NCBI RefSeq assembly: GCF_001438805.1
Contig: NZ_JQCF01000017.1
Location: 1 to 47,724, forward strand
DNA: 47,724 bases
Reading direction: 5' to 3'
From: Companilactobacillus kimchiensis
Lineage (GTDB): Bacteria; Bacillota; Bacilli; Lactobacillales; Lactobacillaceae
The position numbers were made by a program, and so were the translations under genes. The notes below the pieces were generated by a model. The model had not been told where the DNA came from. It did no database searches and saw only the letters and a list, made by a program, of their open reading frames with translations. Numbering within the stretch: position 1 is the stretch's first letter; every line of letters begins with the position of its first letter. This document shows positions 26,958 to 35,480 of the stretch, in pieces.

Positions 26958-26990
26958 AACAACCACTATAAAAATGTGGTTGTTTTTTTG
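26958..26990 (+). terminator. Terminator of the ASCH gene
   Basis: AACAACCAC (26958-26966) pairs with GTGGTTGTT (26976-26984) and runs into a T-tract. Confidence 0.88.
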
Positions 26991-27015
26991 TTTTTAAATC
27001 AATTAATCTAAATAT

Positions 27016-27072
27016 TTCCACATTAATGTGGAAGGTAATCATATATGGAACCGTTTACACAAATGCTATATT
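27016..27072 (+). promoter_or_regulatory. Control region of the mannoside PTS operon: palindrome, cre, extended -10
   Basis: A perfect 18-bp palindrome TTCCACATTAATGTGGAA (27016-27033) precedes a cre-like TGGAACCGTTTACA (27046-27059; 13/14) and an extended -10 TGCTATATT (27064-27072). The palindrome sits where an activator such as the PRD regulator encoded next would bind, just upstream of the -35 region. The cre lies between the -35 area and the -10. Roles are inferred from position. Confidence 0.6.
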
Positions 27073-27090
27073 GTAATTGGAGGCAAAGAG

Positions 27091-29010
27091 ATGAACCTAA
27101 ATAAAAGACAGATTCAATTAATTTTAATACTAGTTGAAAATAAAAGAGAACCTGACTATCTACCTCTGAGTGCCAAAGTATTATCAAGAAAAGTGAATGT
27201 TTCAACAAAAACTATCTATAACGATGTGGCTGTTATTAAAGAGTATATTAACGGCTTTGATGTTGAGCTTATTAAAAAACCAAGAATTGGAATTTATATC
27301 CAAGGCAGTGATAAAAATCTTCTGAAAATTTTAACAGGAATTGAATTTAAAAAGAATGATGAGTATCTGGATAATGAAACTAGAAGAGAATTAGTTTTTA
27401 GTCAATTACTCAATTCAGATGAATTTATTACGATCCAAGACTTATCGGATAAATATTATGTAAATCGTCAAGTGATTTTGGAGGATATAGATGATATTGA
27501 ATTGCGTTTGAAACTATTAGGTTTGGAGCTTCAACGGAGGTCAGGTAAAGGAATCAAACTTGATATTGATGAAGATCGACGGCGCAAGATTTTGACACAA
27601 GTTGTTTCCAGACAATTGTTCAATGCCGTACCAACAATTAATGAACGTAACTTGAAAATAATAAACGATAACAAGCTATCTATTTCAAAGAATTTAATAA
27701 CAACAGTTGATAGTATCTTGAGTGATTTCATTAAAGAACAAAATATGGTCTTAAACGATTATGAATATCAGTCACTGTTGGTTCATTTATTGATAGCAGT
27801 TGAGAGAATACGTCTTGGTAAGTTTATTAATAACAATGAGCATTGGGGTAACTCACAAATCTATTTAACTGAATCTAAAATATTGGCCAAGGACTTGGAG
27901 AATGCGCTAAAAGTTAATTTTCCTAAGCAGGAAATATATTACATTCAATTACATTTAGTGGCGGCTGGGAAAAAGAAAGCTAATAAAATATCTACCAATT
28001 TAAATACAAATAATTTACTACAAAATTATTTAAATGATTTTGGTTATGATGATCAATTATATGAAGGATTACTATTGCATATCAGTTCGTCATTGAACCG
28101 TTGGAAATTAGGAGTTTCAATCACTAATCCATATAAAGATTCCATTATTCAGAAATACAATTATGCCTTTGAAGTGGCAGTACATTTGAAAGAACTTTAT
28201 GAGCAAAAATATAACACCAAGATTAATGATGATGAGACAGCCTATCTGGCACTTCACTTTGAGGCCTATCTTGAACGGAAACGGTCTAACGATAATATTG
28301 TTCGAACAGCTATCGTATGTAGTACGGGATTAGGAACTTCCCAATTGTTAGCGGCCAGGATAAAGAATGATTTTACTAGAGTGAAGGTTGTTAAGATTCT
28401 TTCCTATGATGAATATTTGAAATTTGACAGTGAAAAAATAGATTTAATTATTAGCACAATTGAACTACCTAAGAATACCAAACCAACGATTTATGTTAGT
28501 CCGGTAGTGTCAACGGAAGAATTAAAAAACAAAATAAAAATAGCGATAACCACTGATAAATCACCAAAAGATGATTATGAATTATTTAATAGTTTAATTT
28601 CAGATAAGAATATCATTAACGCTAATGTAGATACTTGGCAGGATGCAATCAGAGTTCTGGGGAAATTATTAGAAGACAATTCAATACTTAAAGATGGCTC
28701 GATTGAAAGTGCAATTAAACGAGAGAATTTATCGTTTACTTCGTTTAAAAATATTTCAATGCCACATGCTAATCCTAAATTCGTTAATAAATCACAAATT
28801 GGTGTTCTGAAATTGAATAATCCCATTGTATGGGGAGATCAAATGGTAAGTGTAGTTTTCTTTATTGCCTTTAAAGGAGATATACAACAGAAAGAATTAG
28901 ATGAGATTTATGACCGCTTCTGGGATATTTTAAGTGATGATAAATTGATTAAAAAAATCATTTCAGATAACGATAGTAAAGAAATATCTAACTTGTTAAA
29001 GGGGAGATAA
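27091..29010 (+). CDS. PRD-containing transcriptional activator with EIIB- and EIIA-like domains (MtlR/LicR type)
   Basis: A 639-residue modular PTS-controlled activator. In order: an N-terminal HTH (about 1-65; LSAKVLSRKVNVSTKTIYNDVAVIKEY) and a second HTH-like segment; two PRD domains (about 175-400; conserved His in the VHLLIAVERI and IQLHLVAAG regions); a GatB-like EIIB domain with Cys in AIVCSTGLGTSQLLAARI; and a fructose-type EIIA domain with His in NISMPHANPKF. Phosphorylation by HPr and EII components would set its activity. I start it at ATG 27091 (TTGGAGG upstream) rather than 21 codons earlier. It directly precedes the EIIA, EIIB, EIIC and GH38 genes it presumably controls. Confidence 0.9.
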   Translation: MNLNKRQIQLILILVENKREPDYLPLSAKVLSRKVNVSTKTIYNDVAVIKEYINGFDVELIKKPRIGIYIQGSDKNLLKILTGIEFKKNDEYLDNETRRELVFSQLLNSDEFITIQDLSDKYYVNRQVILEDIDDIELRLKLLGLELQRRSGKGIKLDIDEDRRRKILTQVVSRQLFNAVPTINERNLKIINDNKLSISKNLITTVDSILSDFIKEQNMVLNDYEYQSLLVHLLIAVERIRLGKFINNNEHWGNSQIYLTESKILAKDLENALKVNFPKQEIYYIQLHLVAAGKKKANKISTNLNTNNLLQNYLNDFGYDDQLYEGLLLHISSSLNRWKLGVSITNPYKDSIIQKYNYAFEVAVHLKELYEQKYNTKINDDETAYLALHFEAYLERKRSNDNIVRTAIVCSTGLGTSQLLAARIKNDFTRVKVVKILSYDEYLKFDSEKIDLIISTIELPKNTKPTIYVSPVVSTEELKNKIKIAITTDKSPKDDYELFNSLISDKNIINANVDTWQDAIRVLGKLLEDNSILKDGSIESAIKRENLSFTSFKNISMPHANPKFVNKSQIGVLKLNNPIVWGDQMVSVVFFIAFKGDIQQKELDEIYDRFWDILSDDKLIKKIISDNDSKEISNLLKGR

Positions 29011-29012
29011 AA

Positions 29013-29477
29013 ATGGAAATTTTAGATTTGTTAAATAAGAACCAAATGGATTTCAATATTGATGCCAAATCACAAATTGAAGTTATTCGTGATATGGCAC
29101 AGATGTTTTTAAAAGATGGTGTCATTACTGATGTAGATAAGTACGTTGAATCGGTAATGGAACGTGAAAAAACAGGCACGACTGGAGTAGGCGAGGGAAT
29201 TGCAATTCCACACGGTAAAGCTAATGTAGTCAAAACATCTTCAATAGCATTTGCTAAACTAAATACGCCGGTAGAATGGGATGCACTCGATGGTAAAAAG
29301 GTTTCAATGGTCTTTATGTTATCAATTCCTGGCGGATCAGAATCAAAAGAACATTTACGAGTGTTGTCACTTTTGGCTCAAAGTTTGATGGATGACGATG
29401 TGATTGACGCTTTAAAAGTCGCTGAGACGAAAGATGATATTATTAATATTTTTAAAGATAAGGAGATTACGGAATAA
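29013..29477 (+). CDS. PTS fructose-family EIIA
   Basis: A 154-residue EIIA of the fructose/mannitol family. The phosphorylatable histidine is in GIAIPHGKANVV and the ESVMEREKTGTTGVGEG region before it is typical. It accepts phosphate from HPr and passes it to the EIIB encoded next. It starts two bases after the regulator stop with an SD (GGGGAG) in the regulator's last codons. Its stop overlaps the EIIB start (TAATG). In E. coli the mannosylglycerate transporter MngA fuses EIIA, B and C; here they are separate chains. Confidence 0.93.
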   Translation: MEILDLLNKNQMDFNIDAKSQIEVIRDMAQMFLKDGVITDVDKYVESVMEREKTGTTGVGEGIAIPHGKANVVKTSSIAFAKLNTPVEWDALDGKKVSMVFMLSIPGGSESKEHLRVLSLLAQSLMDDDVIDALKVAETKDDIINIFKDKEITE

Positions 29478-29797
29478 TGAAAAGAAAATTAATTGCAATT
29501 ACAGCATGTGCTACCGGAATTGCTCATACATATATGGCAGAAAAAGCTCTTCGCAAAGCAGCTAAAGAAATGGATGTATTGATTAAAGTTGAGACACAAG
29601 GTGCCACTGGTATTGGTAATCGCCTAACAGAAAAAGACGTCCAAATTGGTGAAGCAGTAATTTTTGCAACAGATACTAAAGTACGTGATTCTGAAAGATT
29701 TGATGGTAAGAAAATTTTAGATATTAATGTTAGTGATCCTATCAAGGATGCAAAGAAAGTTATCAATGATGCTTTAGCTTTAGCAGATGGTGAGTAG
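29477..29797 (+). CDS. PTS fructose-family EIIB
   Basis: A 106-residue EIIB with the phospho-cysteine signature ITACATGIAHTYMAEKAL at the N-terminus and VKVETQGATGIGNRLTEKD after it. It overlaps the EIIA stop by one base. It transfers phosphate to the sugar carried by the EIIC that follows. Length is normal for a stand-alone fructose-type EIIB. Confidence 0.94.
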   Translation: MKRKLIAITACATGIAHTYMAEKALRKAAKEMDVLIKVETQGATGIGNRLTEKDVQIGEAVIFATDTKVRDSERFDGKKILDINVSDPIKDAKKVINDALALADGE

Positions 29798-29825
29798 TAT
29801 TTCATAACTTAAGGGGGTATTTAAA

Positions 29826-30944
29826 ATGAGTAAGTCATTTTGGAAGGATTTAGAAAAGCACGTTATGACTGGTATTTCATACATGATTCCAGTTGTTATT
29901 GCCGGAGCCGTTCTAATGGCTATATCAAGAATCGGTGCTTCAGCATTTGGTATTTCTGATATTTGGGATGCAAAATGGGCCACAAATTCAAATGCAATTA
30001 TTCAATTTTTACATACAGATGATGGCTGGGGTGGTTTAGCTTTAGGATTAATGTTCCCAATCATTTCCGGATTCATAGCATATTCAATTGCTGACAAGGG
30101 TGGAATTGCACCCGGTATGGTAGCTGGTGTTTTGGTTGCTAATATGAATGCCGGTTTCTTAGGCGCTTTGGCCTCAGGGCTGATTGCAGGGTATACAGCT
30201 AAATTCATGTTTGATCACATTCATTTACCAGAAGCAATGAACTCAGTTGTACCAGTATTTTTAGTTCCAGTTCTAGGTTCCTTGATTACTTTAATTTTGA
30301 TTCAGTATGTTGTTGGTGGACCATTTGCTGCTTTGAATTCAGGCTTGGCAAGTTGGTTAAAATCAATGACAGGGGCTAATAAGGTTCTTTTGGCCGCTAT
30401 TGTTGGTGGAATGGTCGGATTTGATTTAGGTGGACCAGTTAATAAGGCTGCTGTTACAACTGCTATGGCTCTTTTAACAAGTGGTGTTTATGATCCCAAT
30501 ACGGCCGCACAAGTAGCTATTATTATTCCTCCTATTGGTTTAGGAATTGCAACCATGATTAATAAAAAGAAATTTACTCCAGAATTAAATGAGGCTGGTA
30601 AAGCATCATTTGTCATGGGACTTATCGGTGTTAGTGAAGGTGCTATTCCATTTGCTATTGAATCACCTTTAAAAGTTATTCCGATTAATGTTATCGGTTC
30701 AGCTTTAGGTAGTGCCATTGCCGTTGGTTTAGGCGCTGTTAACAAGGCTCCTATCAGTGGTTTTTATGGATGGTTTGCTGTTAATAATTGGCCAGTTTAT
30801 ATTCTTGGTATTTTTGTTGGATCAGCTTTTGTTACATGTGCAACTTTATTAGTTAGAAAAGATGCCAAAGTTGAAGATACACCAGAAACGACTATCGATG
30901 AAAGCCAAGATGTAGACTTCTCTGAAGAAGAGTGGGAAAGCTAA
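29826..30944 (+). CDS. PTS fructose-family EIIC permease
   Basis: A 372-residue membrane permease of the fructose family with about nine hydrophobic spans. Signature segments include GISYMIPVVIAGAVLMA, DKGGIAPGMVAG, FDLGGPVNKAA and the substrate-side GVSEGAIPFAIE. The C-terminal tail (about 345-372) is acidic. A GGGGG SD lies upstream. Its stop shares one base with the alpha-mannosidase start, so transport and hydrolysis are translationally coupled. The coupling points to an alpha-mannoside such as mannosylglycerate or a mannosyl disaccharide rather than fructose. Confidence 0.92.
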   Translation: MSKSFWKDLEKHVMTGISYMIPVVIAGAVLMAISRIGASAFGISDIWDAKWATNSNAIIQFLHTDDGWGGLALGLMFPIISGFIAYSIADKGGIAPGMVAGVLVANMNAGFLGALASGLIAGYTAKFMFDHIHLPEAMNSVVPVFLVPVLGSLITLILIQYVVGGPFAALNSGLASWLKSMTGANKVLLAAIVGGMVGFDLGGPVNKAAVTTAMALLTSGVYDPNTAAQVAIIIPPIGLGIATMINKKKFTPELNEAGKASFVMGLIGVSEGAIPFAIESPLKVIPINVIGSALGSAIAVGLGAVNKAPISGFYGWFAVNNWPVYILGIFVGSAFVTCATLLVRKDAKVEDTPETTIDESQDVDFSEEEWES

Positions 30945-33514
30945 TGAAAAAAATAAGTATTGTAAATCACACGCATTGGGATCGAGAATGGTATTTCTCA
31001 GCAGAGGATTCAATTTTTCTAAGTGATAAATTGTTTACCGATGCCATAGTTGAATTAGAAAATCATCCAGAAACCAGTTTTACCTTAGATGGACAAATTT
31101 CAATCTTGGATGATTATCTTGAAATTCGTCCGGAAATGTTAGATCGTGTAAAGAAGCTGGTTGCAGATGGTCAATTAATAATTGGTCCTTGGTTTACACA
31201 ACCAGATGCTTTACATATTAAAGGTGAATCATTACTTCGCAATGGAATGATCGGAATCTTCGATTCAAAGAAATATGGTCAATATCTACATGTTGGTTAT
31301 TTACCCGATACTTTTGGATTTAATTCTCAAATGCCAGTTATTCTAAATGAACTAGGCTTGTCCAGTTTTGTTTTTTGGCGTGGACTCAATGCTAAAAAAA
31401 TTGGTGGATACTACTTTAATTGGAAATCATTAGGGCAAGAAAATAGTGTTACAGCGGTTAATATGCCTCAAGGTTATAGCACTGGAATGCTATTGGATGA
31501 TAATCATGAGTATGTTGATCAACGATTGGATAATGCAATTGATTTTATTAAAAGAATTGAAAGAGGTAATGATATCCTGATTCCATCGGGAAACGACCAA
31601 TTAGATATCATTAAGGATTTCCAAAATAAAGTTAAGAATATTAATCAACTAGGTAAGTATGATTATGAAATATCTGATTATCAAACCTTTGTTGATAAAA
31701 TTGTCGAACGTAAGGATTTACCAGAATACGTTGGTGAGTTTATTGATCCAGTTTTAGCAAGAGTTCATAGATCAAGCAGTTCTAGCCGTATGAATATTAA
31801 ATTAGAGTCCAGAAAATTGGAAAGTCTGTTACTAAAAAAGGCGGAACCAATGTTAGTTATTGCTCAGGCTGTTGGATTAGATATTAGTCAAAACCTTTTG
31901 GTCAGAGCATGGAAGAAACTGCTGGAAAGTCAAGCACATGATAGTATGGCTGGAAGTGTTACTGATCCGGTCGAAAGAGATATTATGCATCGCTTGAATG
32001 AAGGAATTCAAATTGCTGATGATATTATCAATACGGTCGAGAATTTGATTGCTAAAAAGATTGGTCTAGCAAAGGATGAAGTTCTAGTTTTTAATACCGA
32101 AGCACACAAATTTAATGGTTATAAAGTTCTGGAAATATTGACACCTTCAAATGATCCCAAGATTGATGAATGTGTAACTGAAGTAATATCACAGAAATAT
32201 GTTGAACCTAGAGAAAATGTGTTGATGCAGGATGAAACAGGTGATCATTATATCGAAGAGCCAGGATATTATATTTCAAAGGTTTTAAGTAAAATAGAAT
32301 TACCAGCGTTAGGATTTAAGGTATTCAAAATTGTAAATCATACTAGAATAAGTAATATTCAAAGTTCTAAGGATGATATTAGTAATGACTTGATTTCAGT
32401 TAGATATGACAATGGAAAAGTGAATATTAAATATCACAACGAATTGTTAAAAGATGCTATTTTGGTTGAAGATGTTGCTAATGATGGTGATACATATGAC
32501 TTTTCGCCACTGAGAAATGGTGAAAAATATTCGCTTGAATTTAATAAATATACTACTGAAACACATGCTAATTTTTCCAAAATGATTTTATCTGGAGAAA
32601 AAGAGCTTCCTAAATCACAAGTTCAGTCACGGTATTCTGATGAGACCGAAATTGTTTCATATAAACTAGAGATGTTATTATTACCAAATGATGATCGAAT
32701 CAGATTTAACTTTAAGTTTGATAATAAAGTATTAGATCATCGTGTCAGAATTGGCATAAGAACAGGTATTAAAAGTAATACAAATATAGCATCAGTTCCA
32801 TTTGGCTTTATTGAACGAAACAATGAAGTTGAATCACATGTCGATTGGGCAGAAGTACCTGTTAATATTTATCCGTTTGATAATACTGTTTCTTTAGTGG
32901 ATGACAATAAAGTAGTTTCAGTCATTTCAAAAGATATATCTGAATATCAACAAACGGACGATATTATTTGGTTAACAATTTTTTCTTCAACTAATGAGTT
33001 GGGGAAACCAGATTTGGTTTATCGTCCTGGCAGAGCTTCAGGAGATACAACTAAAAAGGGCCATGTGATGATTCAAACTCCTGATGGTGAATTACTAGAA
33101 GATATATCTGAGAGTTTTAGTCTAAGCTTTAATGACAAGTTGGATTATTTGAAATTACAGCAAAAAGTAAAAAATGATGATTTAACATCTCCAAATTATC
33201 AAGAACAGGAATTGAATTTATTCCATAATCGTTTGGATAATAAGATTCAGTTCCCAACAATCGAAAAAGAAGCAATGACTGAATTGGAATTGTTGAATTT
33301 ACCTAATAATTATTTAGTAAGTTCAATTTATCCAGCTTATACCGATAGAAATTCATTTATTATAAGATTGGAAAATGTTTCTAAAAAAACAATACCAATT
33401 GATAAATTGAAATTGGGAAAAGAATATCAGGTTGTGAATGCACTAGAGGATCCTCAGGATTCCGATTTAGTAATTCCTCCAATGGGAGTTATTTCTCTAA
33501 AATGTAAGATATAA
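30944..33514 (+). CDS. GH38 alpha-mannosidase (MngB-like)
   Basis: An 856-residue intracellular GH38 enzyme that hydrolyses alpha-mannosides with a Zn-dependent retaining mechanism. Metal ligands are visible in NHTHWDREWY (His, Asp near residues 8-12) and AHDSMAGSV; the likely nucleophile is Asp122 in YLPDTFGFNSQMPVIL. A central three-helix region and large beta-sandwich C-terminal domains follow, as in MngB. No signal peptide. I choose ATG 30944 (GAGTGGGA upstream; TAATG overlap with EIIC) over the GTG four codons earlier. It is expected to act on 6-phosphorylated mannosides delivered by the PTS, giving mannose-6-P and the aglycone. Confidence 0.92.
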   Translation: MKKISIVNHTHWDREWYFSAEDSIFLSDKLFTDAIVELENHPETSFTLDGQISILDDYLEIRPEMLDRVKKLVADGQLIIGPWFTQPDALHIKGESLLRNGMIGIFDSKKYGQYLHVGYLPDTFGFNSQMPVILNELGLSSFVFWRGLNAKKIGGYYFNWKSLGQENSVTAVNMPQGYSTGMLLDDNHEYVDQRLDNAIDFIKRIERGNDILIPSGNDQLDIIKDFQNKVKNINQLGKYDYEISDYQTFVDKIVERKDLPEYVGEFIDPVLARVHRSSSSSRMNIKLESRKLESLLLKKAEPMLVIAQAVGLDISQNLLVRAWKKLLESQAHDSMAGSVTDPVERDIMHRLNEGIQIADDIINTVENLIAKKIGLAKDEVLVFNTEAHKFNGYKVLEILTPSNDPKIDECVTEVISQKYVEPRENVLMQDETGDHYIEEPGYYISKVLSKIELPALGFKVFKIVNHTRISNIQSSKDDISNDLISVRYDNGKVNIKYHNELLKDAILVEDVANDGDTYDFSPLRNGEKYSLEFNKYTTETHANFSKMILSGEKELPKSQVQSRYSDETEIVSYKLEMLLLPNDDRIRFNFKFDNKVLDHRVRIGIRTGIKSNTNIASVPFGFIERNNEVESHVDWAEVPVNIYPFDNTVSLVDDNKVVSVISKDISEYQQTDDIIWLTIFSSTNELGKPDLVYRPGRASGDTTKKGHVMIQTPDGELLEDISESFSLSFNDKLDYLKLQQKVKNDDLTSPNYQEQELNLFHNRLDNKIQFPTIEKEAMTELELLNLPNNYLVSSIYPAYTDRNSFIIRLENVSKKTIPIDKLKLGKEYQVVNALEDPQDSDLVIPPMGVISLKCKI

Positions 33515-33550
33515 AAAAATCTCACTTCTGCGATTAGAAGTGGGATTTTT
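33515..33550. terminator. Bidirectional terminator between GH38 and the M20 gene
   Basis: AAATCTCACTTCT (33517-33529) pairs with AGAAGTGGGATTT (33536-33548; one G-U), flanked by A- and T-runs. It begins right after the GH38 stop. Confidence 0.85.
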
Positions 33551-33557
33551 AATTTCC

Positions 33558-34700
33558 TTAGAGAAATTCAACAAATAATTTTTTATACAATTCAATAAAA
33601 TCAAAGAACATTTGCTTATCCAAACTCTCATTAACCTGGTGAGGGGTATCATTACCGGGACCAGAAATAATAAATGGAAAATCAATCGGTTTACCTTTGA
33701 CCAAATTAGAAGCATCGGTTACTGGTGAAATCGGTGAAATGGTAATCTCATCAGTGGTATATTTACTCATTAATTCTTTCGTCAAATCAACCAAGGTATT
33801 GTCCGCTTGCATGGAAACTGGTTCTTCATTCATATAAATATCCATACCTAATCCGGCACCTTGTTGATTATATTTTTCCATTAAGGTATTTAGTTCAGTG
33901 ATAACACGTTGATTACTGTATTCGGGGATAGTGCGAACATTGGCATCGGCTTCTGCGTAATCAGGGATGGAATTAACTTGAGTTCCACCCTTGATCAAAG
34001 TAGTGTTAAAAATCAATGATCCCATGGCATCTTGTTTGATATTTTTATCACGGAAAGCAGCGTTAGCATCAATTAACAGATTCATCAAGGCATCGATTGC
34101 GTTATAACCATTTTCGGGCATTGAACTGTGGCTGGCCTTACCTTTGGAAACAAATTTAATATCCATCGAACCTTTTTCAGCATAACCGATATTGTAACCA
34201 GAAGGTTCAGCAATTACTAAACCATCGACATCTTCCATGTAGCCTTCATCAAGTAGATAACTAGATCCTTCTTCACCGACTTCTTCACCCATAGTTGCTA
34301 TCAAACGGATTGTACCCTGTTTGGGAAGTCCCTCATTATGTAGTTCGATCATCGTGATAACTAAAGCTGCCAAACCGGCTTTCATATCAGTAATACCACG
34401 ACCGAATAATTGACCATTACGTTCAGTCATTTCAAAGGGGTCACTGTTCCAATCTTCAGGATTACCTGCTTCAACCACGTCCATATGTCCAGAAACGCCT
34501 AAAACAGGTGAACCAGAACCAATTTCAGCAACCAAATTAGCCCGATCACCACGAATAGTTTTGATGTCTGATTTGATATCATATTTAGCTAATAATTCCT
34601 GTAAGTAAGTAGCAACATCTTTTTCTTTGTCATTAACTGATTTGATAGCAATTAAATTTTTTAGGATCTCTAATGCCTGAGATTCAGTGATTATTTTCAT
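33558..34700 (-). CDS. M20-family amidohydrolase (ArgE/DapE type)
   Basis: A 380-residue di-zinc M20 enzyme. Ligands and catalytic residues are visible: SGHMDVVE (His, Asp), GITDMKAG (Asp), GEEVGEEGSS (catalytic Glu and ligand Glu), AEPSG, and a C-terminal His in NDTPHQVNE. The dimerisation (lid) domain occupies about 180-290. Members are often labelled succinyl-diaminopimelate desuccinylase or acetylornithine deacetylase, but in lactobacilli many are generic deacylases or dipeptidases, so I give no symbol. I start it at 34700, where GGGAGG lies upstream on minus; the frame is open for 14 more codons without an SD. It is monocistronic, between two terminators. Confidence 0.87.
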   Translation of the reverse strand: MKIITESQALEILKNLIAIKSVNDKEKDVATYLQELLAKYDIKSDIKTIRGDRANLVAEIGSGSPVLGVSGHMDVVEAGNPEDWNSDPFEMTERNGQLFGRGITDMKAGLAALVITMIELHNEGLPKQGTIRLIATMGEEVGEEGSSYLLDEGYMEDVDGLVIAEPSGYNIGYAEKGSMDIKFVSKGKASHSSMPENGYNAIDALMNLLIDANAAFRDKNIKQDAMGSLIFNTTLIKGGTQVNSIPDYAEADANVRTIPEYSNQRVITELNTLMEKYNQQGAGLGMDIYMNEEPVSMQADNTLVDLTKELMSKYTTDEITISPISPVTDASNLVKGKPIDFPFIISGPGNDTPHQVNESLDKQMFFDFIELYKKLFVEFL

Positions 34701-34776
34701 TTTAAAAAGCCTCCCAAATAATTTATGCAATAATTTTAACATTTATTTGAATTACTTGAACTTGATGATGGCCAAT

Positions 34777-34814
34777 AAAAAAATCCTTTGAGTTTAAACT
34801 CAAAAGATTTTTTT
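34777..34814. terminator. Terminator of the GH3-GH78-GH43-pgmB operon
   Basis: A perfect 18-bp palindrome TTTGAGTTTAAACTCAAA (34787-34804) is extended, after one mismatch, by AAAAAAATC/GATTTTTTT arms. It lies directly after the pgmB stop. Confidence 0.85.
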
Positions 34815-35480
34815 CTATTTTACTGAATTATAAACATTCTCTAATAAGGAAAGTGATAGGTAATCAGTTGAGGGAACAACTTTATCGGCTTTAGACAAAA
34901 CTGAACTATTTCCAATTCCAACAGCAATTGCATTTGCTGATTTGATGGATTGTACTCCAGCAGCGGCATCCTCCAAACCGATACATTCATGGGGGTCTAA
35001 ATTAATCTTTCGAGCGGCTTCAATAAAAATATCGGGAGCAGGTTTACCATGTGCTACTTTTGAAGGATCAGCGATGGCATCAAACTTATCAATAAGACCA
35101 ATTTTAGTCAAAACAGCAGGTGCATTTTTACTAGCTGAAGCGATTGATAGTAAGATTCCGGCTTGTTTGAGTTGATCTAATAAATTAGTGATTCCAGGGA
35201 AAATATCATTATTATCTAATTTATCCATTTCTTTTAGATAATAAGTATTTTTTTTATCTAACATGGTTTCAATTTCTGCGGAAGAGAATTGATCTGCTTT
35301 ACCAGCAAAGTCAAGAATTCTATTGATTGAATCAGTACGACTGATACCTTTCAAATCATTTTCGAAATTAGCAGGTAAAGAAATATCTAAATCATTTTTG
35401 GCTACTGCACTCCAAGCTTTGAAATGTAGTTGAGCAGTGTCAGTAATAACACCGTCTAAATCAAAAAGTACGCCTTTCAT
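34815..35480 (-). CDS. pgmB: Beta-phosphoglucomutase
   Basis: A 221-residue HAD-family mutase that interconverts beta-glucose-1-phosphate and glucose-6-phosphate. The nucleophile/acid pair is in FDLDGVITDTA (Asp8 and Asp10). The cap segment after it (HFKAWSAVAKNDL) and LKGISRTDSINRIL fit PgmB, as do SIASASKNAP and GLEDAAAGVQSIKSA. Length is normal. It overlaps the GH43 gene by ATGA and is the last gene of the GH3-GH78-GH43-pgmB operon. PgmB normally serves a disaccharide phosphorylase, and no GH65 is present here; the GH3 enzyme at the head of the operon is a candidate source of beta-glucose-1-P. Confidence 0.92.
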   Translation of the reverse strand: MKGVLFDLDGVITDTAQLHFKAWSAVAKNDLDISLPANFENDLKGISRTDSINRILDFAGKADQFSSAEIETMLDKKNTYYLKEMDKLDNNDIFPGITNLLDQLKQAGILLSIASASKNAPAVLTKIGLIDKFDAIADPSKVAHGKPAPDIFIEAARKINLDPHECIGLEDAAAGVQSIKSANAIAVGIGNSSVLSKADKVVPSTDYLSLSLLENVYNSVK

